Below are positions 6,952-14,522 of a stretch of 31,718 nucleotides of DNA, piece after piece. The notes under the pieces are model-generated. The model was not told the DNA's origin, ran no database searches, and worked only from the letters and a program-made list of their open reading frames with translations. Position 1 is the stretch's first letter; each line of letters begins with the position of its first letter. The position numbers and the translations under genes were made by a program. The stretch is from Desulfofustis sp964433645. Its GTDB lineage: Bacteria > Desulfobacterota > Desulfobulbia > Desulfobulbales > Desulfocapsaceae. Where the stretch lies: contig CAYSSK010000040.1 in assembly GCA_964433645.1 (NCBI GenBank), positions 1 to 31,718 of the forward strand, given 5' to 3'.

Positions 6952-7909
6952 TCACTCCCGAACGGCGAAGCGCTGGTCCTGTGCCTGCCAGACATAGCCG
7001 TCACCCAGCCAGATATCCTCGATCAGTTCCATGTCGATGCCGATCGATTGATCGCTGCCGACCAGATCGTAAACGGCCAGGATTTCCTCGTCGCTGATGC
7101 GGTTGTCCCGGTCGCTGTCCGCCCAGTGATGAACTCCGGAAGCACTCTGCCGGTCGCCGCTGACGGTGATTTCCGCGGTGGCGCTGTCCGAACCCTTGAC
7201 AAAGCCGTCCAGGTGCACCGTTCCCAGGTAGGAAAGATCACTGCGCAGCGTGTAGGCAAAGGTTGTCGGACCGCTCACCTTGGTCAGCCATTTGATCGAG
7301 TTGTCTTTCTTGTCTTGTCCGGAAATCGGGGGCAGGGCGGTGACAACGTGGAGACCCGGAGGGATGGTTTCCTTCAGGATGATGGAGCGTGGCTCGTCCG
7401 TCACCGCATGGATTTTCAGAAAGACCGGAAACGGCTGTCCCGCGACGAAATGAGCCGGGGCGATGCGCCGGGCACTGATTTCCAGTGGCGGGACCTGACC
7501 TCGTTTCACGATAAAGAGCGTCAATGCCGCACCAAACAGAGTCAGCGCGGCGATAATCAGTACCGTTTTGAGCACGCCGCCGGGGCGGCGGGCGGGGGGG
7601 GCCGCGGGCGGTGTCGCCGCCTGCTCGGCCCCGGTGNNNNNNNNNNNNNNNNNNNNNNNNNNNNNNNNNNNNNNNNNNNNNNNNNNNNNNNNNNNNNNNN
7701 NNNNNNNNNNNNNNNNNNNNNNNNNNNNNNNNNNNNTCCAGGGCGTCCGCCAGTTTCAGCGCGTTTTCTTTTTTGATCGTCGGATACCGTTTGTTCTCCC
7801 AACGGGAGACGGTATCGGTGGTCACGTCGACCGCGGTGGCGATGTAGAGTTGGGTGAGGCCCTTTTGCTCACGCAGGGCACGGACCCGGCTCCCGTCGAT
7901 CTTGACCAT
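6952..7909 (-). CDS. Membrane-anchored XRE-family HTH regulator, interrupted by an assembly gap
   Basis: The N-terminal part (MVKIDGSRVRALREQKGLTQ, then VTTDTVSRWENKRYP) is a Cro/C1-type helix-turn-helix that should bind DNA. After the 100-N gap the frame reads through a Pro/Ala-rich linker (TPPAAPPARRPGG), a transmembrane helix (VLIIAALTLFGAALTLFIV) and a beta-rich outer domain. It ends with an EF-hand/dockerin-like loop DSDRDNRISDEEI that may bind calcium. No stop separates the two parts, and a GTG at 7575 has no ribosome site, so I read them as one gene; the gap length would have to be a multiple of three. ATG 7909 is preferred; GTG 7942 would add 11 residues. The layout is that of a one-component transmembrane sensor. 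Confidence 0.7.
7637..7736. other. Assembly gap of exactly 100 N
   Basis: One hundred consecutive N, the usual placeholder for a gap of unknown size. It lies inside the HTH regulator gene, in its linker between the DNA-binding and membrane parts. The repetitive GC-rich linker (runs of G on the plus strand at 7591-7602) may have caused the break. Confidence 0.98.
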
Positions 7910-7982
7910 TTCCGGGCCGCCTGGATAGCTTATGTCGTTCACTGGTTGTCGCTGACCGGTTGATGTTTCTGTGCATCATAGC

Positions 7983-8120
7983 AGATGTCGCGCGGTTTGC
8001 CATCCGTGCCGGTGCGGGAAACCACCCGATGTCGACATCTTTTGAGTCGACGTCGGCCGATGTCGCCTGTCCCCCGTTCCGGGAAGCGGTTATCGTTCCG
8101 GGAAAGGGCGGACATCGAGT
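7983..8120. promoter_or_regulatory. Divergent control region with repeated GATGTCG sites
   Basis: This region lies between the HTH regulator (minus) and the small secreted gene (plus). It holds GATGTCG at 7983-7989, the perfect 12-bp palindrome GATGTCGACATC at 8028-8039, GATGTCG at 8059-8065 and CGGACATCGAGTCCGA from 8110. These match the core of the palindrome at 6338-6363. The arrangement fits autoregulation by the HTH protein and control of both flanking genes. An 11-bp direct repeat CGTTCCGGGAA also occurs at 8075-8085 and 8094-8104, a 19-base period. Confidence 0.5.
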
Positions 8121-8147
8121 CCGACCGCAGAGACGATGGAGGATGAA

Positions 8148-8357
8148 ATGAAACGAGTAATCGTAATGATGGCCATGGTAATGATGGTGATTGGCGGTGC
8201 AACGGCGGTTTCAGCGGCGAGCGCCCGCTGTGTCGTGGTCGAGGCGGAAGGGCAGGAACTGGTGCTCGAGTGCGAAGGCGGCACCGATGATTTCCAACCG
8301 GGCCAGACGGTCAAGCTCAGGGTGGAACGGTCCCGGACGGCGATGGAGGGGTGCTGA
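8148..8357 (+). CDS. Small secreted protein of unknown function
   Basis: 69 residues. MKRVIVMMAMVMMVIGGATA with AVSAAS is a Sec signal peptide, leaving a mature protein of about 45 residues. That part starts ARCVVVEAEGQELVLECEGG and contains DFQPGQTVKLRV, a small beta-barrel-like pattern. Three Cys remain, two able to form a disulfide. ATG 8148 has GGAGG 5 bases upstream; the upstream in-frame ATG at 8136 lacks this. It is divergent from the HTH regulator and probably controlled from the shared palindrome region. Its stop codon abuts the stop of the convergent RNase gene with no base between. Confidence 0.75.
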   Translation: MKRVIVMMAMVMMVIGGATAVSAASARCVVVEAEGQELVLECEGGTDDFQPGQTVKLRVERSRTAMEGC

Positions 8358-10370
8358 TCACCAGTCGAAGCGAAAACTGTTGTCCAGCGGGTCGACCTTG
8401 ACCGGCCTGACCATGACCCGGTTGCCCGGCTCCGGCAGCGGCGTCCGGGTGGGGGGGAGATCGATGTCCATCAGGATGTCGGTGAGCAGGAGGTTGACCC
8501 GCTTTGGCCCCGTTTCGATGACCAGCGCTTCCATATAGGTGTCGATACGATCCTCCAGGTATCTCAGGAGCCAGTAGCGATGCCGCTGGTGCTTGACATT
8601 GTTGGCGGCGGCCAGGGTCCGGGAGATCACCGACGTGAAGTCCTTGCACATTTCTTCGGTGAAACAGACGCTGCGCCGCCGGATCAGGTGGTTGATCTGA
8701 TGCTGCATGACCAGGTCGAGCAGCCGCCTGATCGGTGAGGTGACCGTGGTATAGAAGCCGACGCCCAGGCCGCTGTGCGGCCTGGCTTCGGTGGTCAGCT
8801 CGCTGCGCGGCAGGTGCTTGCGCTGCAGTGTGTTGAGAAACAGATCGTCGTCGTCGCCCTGGACGAATCGCTTGGTGATCCGGCCTTGCGAACGGAACAG
8901 GCCGGGCGCCATGCGATCGGAGACGAAGCGGGCGGCCTCGGTGTTGGCCAGGATCATCATCTCGGAGATGATGGTGCGCGCCGGCGTGTCGGTCTTCCCC
9001 AATGATATGTGGGCGTTGCCCTGGTTGTCGATATGGATGTTGACGTCGGGAAAGGGCAGCAGCAGGGCCCCCGCGGCAAAGCGACGCTGGCGCAATTTCT
9101 GGCGCAGAACGTTGAAGATGCGCAATTCCGGATCGGAGTCGATCATCGTGTCGGCGTCTTCGTAGGTCAAGCGCCGGGCGACCCGGATAATGGAGGGCAC
9201 GATCTGCACCTTGAGCACTTCCGCTTCCGGCGAGAGCAGGATCAGGTGGGAAAAGGCGGCCCGTGTTTCATTCTGGATCAGACTGCAGACCCCCTGCGAC
9301 AGGTGACGCGGCAGCATCGGGACCTGGCCTTCCGGAAAATAGAGGGAGGTGCCGCGGTTCAGGGCCTCCTGGAAGAGCGGGTCGCCGGGCCTGACGTAAT
9401 GGGCGACATCGGAGATATGGATGCCGACCAGGTAATTGCCGTCCTGTTGCTGGATGCTGAGCGCATCGTCAAAATCAAGGGTGGTGGCGCCGTCGATGGT
9501 GAAGGTGGCCAGGTCGGTCAGGTCGAGGCGGGCCGGATCGTTGAACAGCGACTCGCTGCCGTATTGGAGGATGGCCTCGGCCCGCTGCCGAACCTCGGTG
9601 CTGAACGAGGTGGAGAGATTGGCGCGGAGCAGGGGCAGGTTGACATTGCGGCTCCAGATGCCGGCCTTGACCAGCAGGTGGAACGAATCATGGGCTTTGT
9701 TGAAGCCGGCTTCCTTGAGAATGGCCCGGACCAGGTCGGCCTGGTCGGCTTCGGAGCCGTGCAGATAATAGTCCTGCAGCAGGGTCAGGATCTCGTCCTG
9801 CTGCTCCGTGAACGGGGCGGCTGCGTGTTCCAGCCGGTCGATCCGGCGGAGCAGCTCGGCGCCGTCGACGATGATGGCTTTTTTCCGCGCCTCTTTTTCC
9901 AGCTGGCTGCGCAGCTGCTCTACTTTTTCCGGGCTGTGCACCTGGATCTTGCCTTCCCGGTATTTAAAGAACAGCTTGTCCTTGAACACCGAACGGAGAA
10001 AGGCGGAGACGCTGTCGTCGTCGGCGACGCGGCCAAACATCAACTCGGCGAGAAAATGCGGATCGAAGGAGTCCGTCGCCTCCGTGCAGGCCAACTCCCA
10101 GAGCATTTCCAGATCGATATCCTGCATCAGCAGGTGCCGCTTCTCGGTTGTATCCTGCAGCAGCCGGATCAATGATTCCCGATCGGCGCCGATTGGCGGC
10201 GAGGTCTGCGAGCAGTGGACGATGCGTGAGACCGGCAGGTTCAGCTCCCGGCCGTTCTGGTTGAGCAGACGAACGCGTTTGGACTGACTTTCGGTGACAT
10301 AGCCACAGATAAACCTGCCGTTGTCGAGATATTCGATGAGCTTGCCGGAACTGATATGTGTAAAAGACAT
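8358..10370 (-). CDS. RNase II/R-family 3'-5' exoribonuclease
   Basis: 670 residues from ATG 10370, which has AAGG 5 bases upstream. The RNB catalytic domain is clear: residues 283-305 contain DLTDLATFTIDGATTLDFDD, with metal-binding Asp at 293, 299, 301 and 302, followed by HISDVAHYV and later the SEMMILANTEAARF and TSPIRRLLDLVMQHQ motifs. The N-terminal 280 residues are mostly helical, without an obvious cold-shock domain, and the C terminus has only a weak S1-like end. It thus looks like the shorter RNase II-like proteins of Desulfobacterota rather than full-length RNase R. Function: processive degradation of RNA from the 3' end. An in-frame reading extends upstream to 10544, but the extra 58 residues (MEFIGLLRLYRGEM...) have no family look. 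Divergent from era. Confidence 0.9.
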   Translation of the reverse strand: MSFTHISSGKLIEYLDNGRFICGYVTESQSKRVRLLNQNGRELNLPVSRIVHCSQTSPPIGADRESLIRLLQDTTEKRHLLMQDIDLEMLWELACTEATDSFDPHFLAELMFGRVADDDSVSAFLRSVFKDKLFFKYREGKIQVHSPEKVEQLRSQLEKEARKKAIIVDGAELLRRIDRLEHAAAPFTEQQDEILTLLQDYYLHGSEADQADLVRAILKEAGFNKAHDSFHLLVKAGIWSRNVNLPLLRANLSTSFSTEVRQRAEAILQYGSESLFNDPARLDLTDLATFTIDGATTLDFDDALSIQQQDGNYLVGIHISDVAHYVRPGDPLFQEALNRGTSLYFPEGQVPMLPRHLSQGVCSLIQNETRAAFSHLILLSPEAEVLKVQIVPSIIRVARRLTYEDADTMIDSDPELRIFNVLRQKLRQRRFAAGALLLPFPDVNIHIDNQGNAHISLGKTDTPARTIISEMMILANTEAARFVSDRMAPGLFRSQGRITKRFVQGDDDDLFLNTLQRKHLPRSELTTEARPHSGLGVGFYTTVTSPIRRLLDLVMQHQINHLIRRRSVCFTEEMCKDFTSVISRTLAAANNVKHQRHRYWLLRYLEDRIDTYMEALVIETGPKRVNLLLTDILMDIDLPPTRTPLPEPGNRVMVRPVKVDPLDNSFRFDW

Positions 10371-10515
10371 GTACGCCTTGGTTGTCTGTTGCCGGATGGT
10401 GGTGCGATTTTCCGGGGGACCTGTCGCCGGGATACGGGCCATGTCATGGCTGAAGCAGGACCGATTTTTAGATTCGAACAGAGAAATATAGTGTATTTTT
10501 GTCATTTCTCCACGG

Positions 10516-10521
10516 TATAAT
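10516..10521 (+). promoter_or_regulatory. -10 element upstream of era
   Basis: A perfect TATAAT, 40 bases upstream of the era start, in the AT-rich divergent region. The expected -35 is not recognisable at 16-18 bases upstream. Confidence 0.4.
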
Positions 10522-10561
10522 CTCAGCAATCCGATAAATTCCACCCTCCAGGGTACACTAT

Positions 10562-11479
10562 ATGGACGCTTTTCCCACAGAAACGGTGAGTTCCGGGATG
10601 GTAGCGCTGGTCGGCCCGCCCAATGCCGGCAAATCGACCCTGCTCAACACCATGCTCGGCCAGAAGATTTCCATCGTCACGCCGAAGCCGCAGACCACGA
10701 GGAACCGTATTGTCGGGGTGCTCAACGGGCCGGACTACCAGATCGTTTTTCTCGACACCCCGGGTCTGCACCGGAGTTCCGGCCCTTTGAACCGGGAGAT
10801 GGTCAAGATTGCGACGGACAGCCTGAAGGGGATGGACGCAGTACTTTTTATGGTCGATGCGTCCCGGTCGCCGTCGGCGGCGGAGGCATCCGAGAAGCGC
10901 CGGCAGTATCTCGATTATTTCAACGAGATCGATTGTCCGGCCCTGCTGTTGTTCAACAAGATCGATCTGATCGATCGCCGTCACCTGCTGCCGTTGATCG
11001 ACAGTTATGCAGCGCTCTATCCGTTCCGGGCGATCATGCCGATTTCAGCGCTGCGCGGCGAGGGTGTGCCCGAGGTGATCGATCAATTGCTCACGGTGTT
11101 GCCGCGCGGTGTCCGCTATTTCCCGGAGGACAGCCTGACCGATGCCAGCGAGCGCTTCCTCGCCGCGGAGATTATCCGGGAAAAGGTATTCCTGCTGACC
11201 GGTCAGGAAATTCCCTACTCGTCGGCGGTGGTGATCGATTCCTTCAAGGAGGACGGCGAGCGGGGCGGCGTTACCATCCATGCCACCATCTATGTGGAGC
11301 GCCCATCACAGAAGCCGATCGTCATCGGTACGGGAGGGGCGAAGCTCAAGCAGATCGGCATCGCCGCCCGAAAAGACATCGAAGAACTCATCGACAGGCA
11401 CGTGATGCTCAAGCTGTGGGTCAAAATCAAGAAACACTGGACCAGAGACGAGCGGTTCCTAAAAGAGCTCGGACTGTGA
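10562..11479 (+). CDS. era: GTPase Era
   Basis: 305 residues, essential GTPase that helps mature 16S rRNA and assemble the 30S subunit at the membrane. The G motifs are present: G1 GPPNAGKSTLLN (about residues 19-30), G2 region PKPQTTRN, G3 FLDTPGLH and G4 LLFNKIDL; G5 is around MPISALRGEG. The C-terminal KH domain carries the signature IVIGTGGAKLKQIGIAARKD and ends in the usual LWVKIKKHW and LKELGL. Length is normal. The start has only AGGG about 8 bases upstream. It is a single plus-strand gene, convergent with the DUF1992 gene 7 bases away and divergent from the RNase gene. Confidence 0.97.
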   Translation: MDAFPTETVSSGMVALVGPPNAGKSTLLNTMLGQKISIVTPKPQTTRNRIVGVLNGPDYQIVFLDTPGLHRSSGPLNREMVKIATDSLKGMDAVLFMVDASRSPSAAEASEKRRQYLDYFNEIDCPALLLFNKIDLIDRRHLLPLIDSYAALYPFRAIMPISALRGEGVPEVIDQLLTVLPRGVRYFPEDSLTDASERFLAAEIIREKVFLLTGQEIPYSSAVVIDSFKEDGERGGVTIHATIYVERPSQKPIVIGTGGAKLKQIGIAARKDIEELIDRHVMLKLWVKIKKHWTRDERFLKELGL

Positions 11480-11486
11480 CGGCGGG

Positions 11487-11852
11487 CTAAAACTTCTCGA
11501 CAATTCTGCGATAATAGTCGTCGTGGTGATCGATCCTGGTCGGCCGGTCTCGGCAGCGATCGATTTTCATCAGCAGCACGTTGAGCTTTTTCATCTGTAC
11601 CAGCCGTTGATGAGCGTCCTCGGTGCCGGCGATCAGATCCTCGAGACGGTGCGCTTCTTTGCGCAGCTCCACTTCCGGCGGCAGGTAGCCGCTGTTTTTC
11701 AGAATCTTGTAGGCCATTTTCAGATCTTCCGGGACGAAGGAATCCGTTTCCATGGGCAGCGGCCGGCCATGCCAGCCCTCTGTCCGCAGGGTTCCCTCTT
11801 CGATGGCCTGACTGATCCGCTGTTCGGCTATACGGGCAATGGCGCTGTACAT
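11487..11852 (-). CDS. DUF1992 (DnaJ-C28-like conserved domain) protein
   Basis: 121 residues. It shows the DUF1992 pattern: RIAEQRISQAIEEG, then WHGRPLPMETDSFVPEDLKM, then AYKILKNSGYLPPEVELRKE. The same domain occurs in DNAJC28 of eukaryotes, but there is no J domain here. Function is not established. It is the last gene of the ftsE-ftsX-envC-ctpA string, only 11 bases after ctpA's stop, so it is co-transcribed with cell-envelope genes. Confidence 0.88.
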   Translation of the reverse strand: MYSAIARIAEQRISQAIEEGTLRTEGWHGRPLPMETDSFVPEDLKMAYKILKNSGYLPPEVELRKEAHRLEDLIAGTEDAHQRLVQMKKLNVLLMKIDRCRDRPTRIDHHDDYYRRIVEKF

Positions 11853-11863
11853 GTCGGCTCTCT

Positions 11864-13195
11864 TTATTTCTCAGCCTGCCGTCCGTTGAACGAGGCATAG
11901 AGAATCAGGCTCTTCAGGATATGGTAGGCCTCGCGCAACTGGTTATCGCTGGCCGTTCGCTTGCGCATCTCTTCGGAAAATTCGGGGTTCTCATCGTCCG
12001 GGGCATCGTCTGGATTGAAGAAATGGCCGTCCAGATCCTCCTCCCGCACCGACGGTGGCGATGATTCGTCTTGGCCCTCCGTGGTGCCGTTCTCCAGTTC
12101 GATAACGATGTCGGGCAAGATGCCGGTGGCCTGGATGGAGCGACCGCTGGGTGTATAGTAGCGGGCGGTGGTCATGCGCAAACCGGCGCCGTCGGCCAGG
12201 GGGACGATGGTCTGCACCGAGCCCTTGCCAAAGGTTTTGCTGCCGACGATGACGCCGCGCTGATGGTCCTGGATCGCTCCGGCGACGATTTCCGACGCAC
12301 TGGCCGAGCCTTCGTTGACTAGAACCACCAGCGGGTAGAACGACTCGTTGTCTTTGTCGCGATGCGCCTCATAGGTGAGATCGAGTTCTCTGTTCCGCCC
12401 CCGGGTATAGACGATCAGCCCTTCGCCAAGAAAGAGATCGGCGACATTGACCGCCTGGTCGAGCAACCCGCCGGGGTTGTTGCGCAGATCGAGAATCAGA
12501 CCGCGCAGCGGCTCGGGTTGTCTCAGTTCGGCGAGGTGGGTGCGAACCTCGGTGGTGGTGTTGCGCTGGAAATTGGTGATGCGCAGATAGCCAAGGCCCG
12601 GATTGATCGTAAAAGAGCGGACCGATCGCAGCGGAATGACATCTCTGCTCAGCGTAAAATCATGCAGTTCCTGCCACCCTTCGCGGAAGATGGAGATGGT
12701 CACTTCGCTGCCTTTCGGGCCGCGCAGCAGCTTGACCGCATCGAAGGGAGATTTGCCCTTGGTGAATTCACCGTTGATTTTGATGATTTTGTCGTTGGCC
12801 TTGATGCCCGCCCTGGCGGCCGGGGTGTCCTCGATCGGGGCGATAACGGTGATAACGCCGTCTTTGAGCGTGATTTCGATGCCGATACCGGTGAAGGCGC
12901 CGCTGGTTGCTTCCTGGAATTCCCGGTAGTGCTCCGGTTTCAGATAGGAGGAATGGGGATCGAGGGAGAGCAGCAGGCCGCTGATGGCCCCCTCGATAAC
13001 CTCCTTGGTGTCGATCTCCTCGACATAATGCTCCTGCAGGATGCTCAGGATGGCGGCAAAGGTTTCCAGGTGGCGATAGGTGTCCTGTTGCTGCTTTTCG
13101 CTGATTTCCGCGATAGCCACGGATGGTGCCGCGACGGCGAGCAGCAGGGCCAGCACGAGTGGTCGGTAACTGGTGATGGAGCGGTGTAAAAACAT
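11864..13195 (-). CDS. Carboxy-terminal processing protease, S41 family
   Basis: 443 residues, CtpA-type serine protease acting in the periplasm. A signal peptide (LVLALLLAVAAPSVAIAE) is followed by a helical stretch, then the PDZ domain around residues 95-180 (SGAFTGIGIEITLKDGVITV and TPAARAGIKANDKIIKING). The catalytic core follows, with DLRNNPGGLLDQAVNVADLF, the nucleophile-containing VNEGSASASEIVAGAIQD and the general-base lysine in GSKTFGKGSVQT. The acidic tail (around DGHFFNPDDAPDDENP) is linker-like. Such proteases trim periplasmic and cell-wall enzymes. It is in one operon downstream of ftsEX-envC (67-base gap), which suggests that it may process envelope hydrolases. Confidence 0.95.
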   Translation of the reverse strand: MFLHRSITSYRPLVLALLLAVAAPSVAIAEISEKQQQDTYRHLETFAAILSILQEHYVEEIDTKEVIEGAISGLLLSLDPHSSYLKPEHYREFQEATSGAFTGIGIEITLKDGVITVIAPIEDTPAARAGIKANDKIIKINGEFTKGKSPFDAVKLLRGPKGSEVTISIFREGWQELHDFTLSRDVIPLRSVRSFTINPGLGYLRITNFQRNTTTEVRTHLAELRQPEPLRGLILDLRNNPGGLLDQAVNVADLFLGEGLIVYTRGRNRELDLTYEAHRDKDNESFYPLVVLVNEGSASASEIVAGAIQDHQRGVIVGSKTFGKGSVQTIVPLADGAGLRMTTARYYTPSGRSIQATGILPDIVIELENGTTEGQDESSPPSVREEDLDGHFFNPDDAPDDENPEFSEEMRKRTASDNQLREAYHILKSLILYASFNGRQAEK

Positions 13196-13262
13196 TATCT
13201 ATCGTCCGTCGGCAGTGGGCGCTGAACCGGCCGCTGTGGTTGAACGGAAAACAGCTCGGCAG

Positions 13263-14510
13263 CTAAGGTTTTTTTGCTATTCGGGCCGGGTCGAGCCAGT
13301 CGGCCGGGTCGAGCGTCTTCGAGCCGTGCCTGATTTCAAAATAGAGCCCTTTATTTATCAGCGTCGCGGTTTCGCCCATGATGGCGATCTCCGTTCGTTC
13401 ATCGACCCGGCGACCTTTTTCGACGAGGATTCTTTCGACTCGTGAGGTGATAGAATAATACTGATGGCCGTGATTCACAATAACGGTGTTGCCATAACCG
13501 CGGAGATAGCCGGCAAACATGACTTCTCCTTCGTGGATGGCGCGAACCATGGTGCCCGATGGCGCCTCGATGGCGATGCCGTTGCTCTGGGTGGTTATGC
13601 CGAGCCGGTTGGTGCTGTGCTCTTGGAAGCGGGTGATGAGAGTGCCGTCGACGGGCGGCGGCAGCTTGCCCTTGTTGCGAAGAAAGCTCTGGTCGAGCAG
13701 ATCTTCTTTTTTTTCGAGGACCTGCAGTGATGAGGAGAGAGACTCACTGGCCTGCCGCATTTCCTCGATAGCCTGCTGGTGCAGTTTCTGCTGGGTCCGG
13801 ATGCGGGCCAGCAGGACTTCCTTTTCCTGCCTGATATCGTCAAGTTTTGCCCGTTCGTTAACGTTTTGGGCAATGAATTCCTCGAGCAGGGCCTCTTCGA
13901 GTTCCAGCGTTTCGATGACTGCTTCCAACTCGGTGATGGTGTGGCGAAAGGTGGCGATCACATCGCGGTCGTATCTGATCAGGGTCTGGAAGGAATCGTG
14001 AAAGCGCATCAACTCGGGCAGGGTCTGGGTGGAGAAGGTGACGTTGATAAAGCCGATGCTGCCCATTTTGTAATAGGCCTGAATCCGTTTCATCAGGTGG
14101 TCCTGCACCGCCTGTTTCTCGCCGCGGGTGCGCTGCAGTTCGCGCTGCTTGACGACCAGCAGTTCGCGCTGGGCCTTCATCCTGGCCTCGAGTACATCGA
14201 GCTTTTCCAATTGTTCGCCGAGGCGTAGATCGATATTCTGCAGCTCGGCGAGCAGATCGCGTTCCTGTCGGCGGGTCCGGCTGATCTGCTGCTGCTGCTG
14301 TTTGATCCCTTCCTGGAGACGCCTGATGTTGATCCGGTAGGTCTTGATGCCTTTGGCCACGTCTTGTCTCTGTTGCCGCCGCACTTCGGGCGATTCGGCA
14401 CCGTGAGCGATGCCGGGGCCGGCGGCCGGGACGAAGGCGGCGGCCAGCAGGACGATGCCCGCGGTACCAAAGAGTTTACGCGCGATGACAGCAAGACGTT
14501 TTCTGGCCAT
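13263..14510 (-). CDS. EnvC-like murein hydrolase activator
   Basis: 415 residues, exported (hydrophobic segment ending near GIAHGAE). Residues about 40-270 are a long coiled coil rich in Gln, Glu and Arg, with the conserved break QAYYKMGSIGFINVTFSTQT. The C-terminal LytM/M23 domain (from about 295) keeps the fold markers IAIEAPSGTMVRAIHEGEV, GYGNTVIVNHG and GLYFEIRHGSKTLDPADWL. However, the zinc ligands are gone: the usual HxGxD reads SNGIAIE and the usual HxH region reads TSR. So, as in E. coli EnvC, it should be a non-catalytic activator of an amidase, positioned by FtsEX. It lies 12 bases downstream of ftsX. The partner amidase is not in the window. Confidence 0.92.
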   Translation of the reverse strand: MARKRLAVIARKLFGTAGIVLLAAAFVPAAGPGIAHGAESPEVRRQQRQDVAKGIKTYRINIRRLQEGIKQQQQQISRTRRQERDLLAELQNIDLRLGEQLEKLDVLEARMKAQRELLVVKQRELQRTRGEKQAVQDHLMKRIQAYYKMGSIGFINVTFSTQTLPELMRFHDSFQTLIRYDRDVIATFRHTITELEAVIETLELEEALLEEFIAQNVNERAKLDDIRQEKEVLLARIRTQQKLHQQAIEEMRQASESLSSSLQVLEKKEDLLDQSFLRNKGKLPPPVDGTLITRFQEHSTNRLGITTQSNGIAIEAPSGTMVRAIHEGEVMFAGYLRGYGNTVIVNHGHQYYSITSRVERILVEKGRRVDERTEIAIMGETATLINKGLYFEIRHGSKTLDPADWLDPARIAKKP

Positions 14511-14522
14511 GGTGGTTCCGGC

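Noticed and set aside
7238..7942. Apparent fusion of the HTH domain with an Arg/Pro-rich sequence across the N run
   Set aside because: It arises only because 100 N are read as real bases; after the gap the correct frame is the one with linker, membrane helix and beta domain.
9009..10175. Plus-strand open frame of 388 codons
   Set aside because: Antisense to the RNB exonuclease, whose catalytic motifs fix the true frame.
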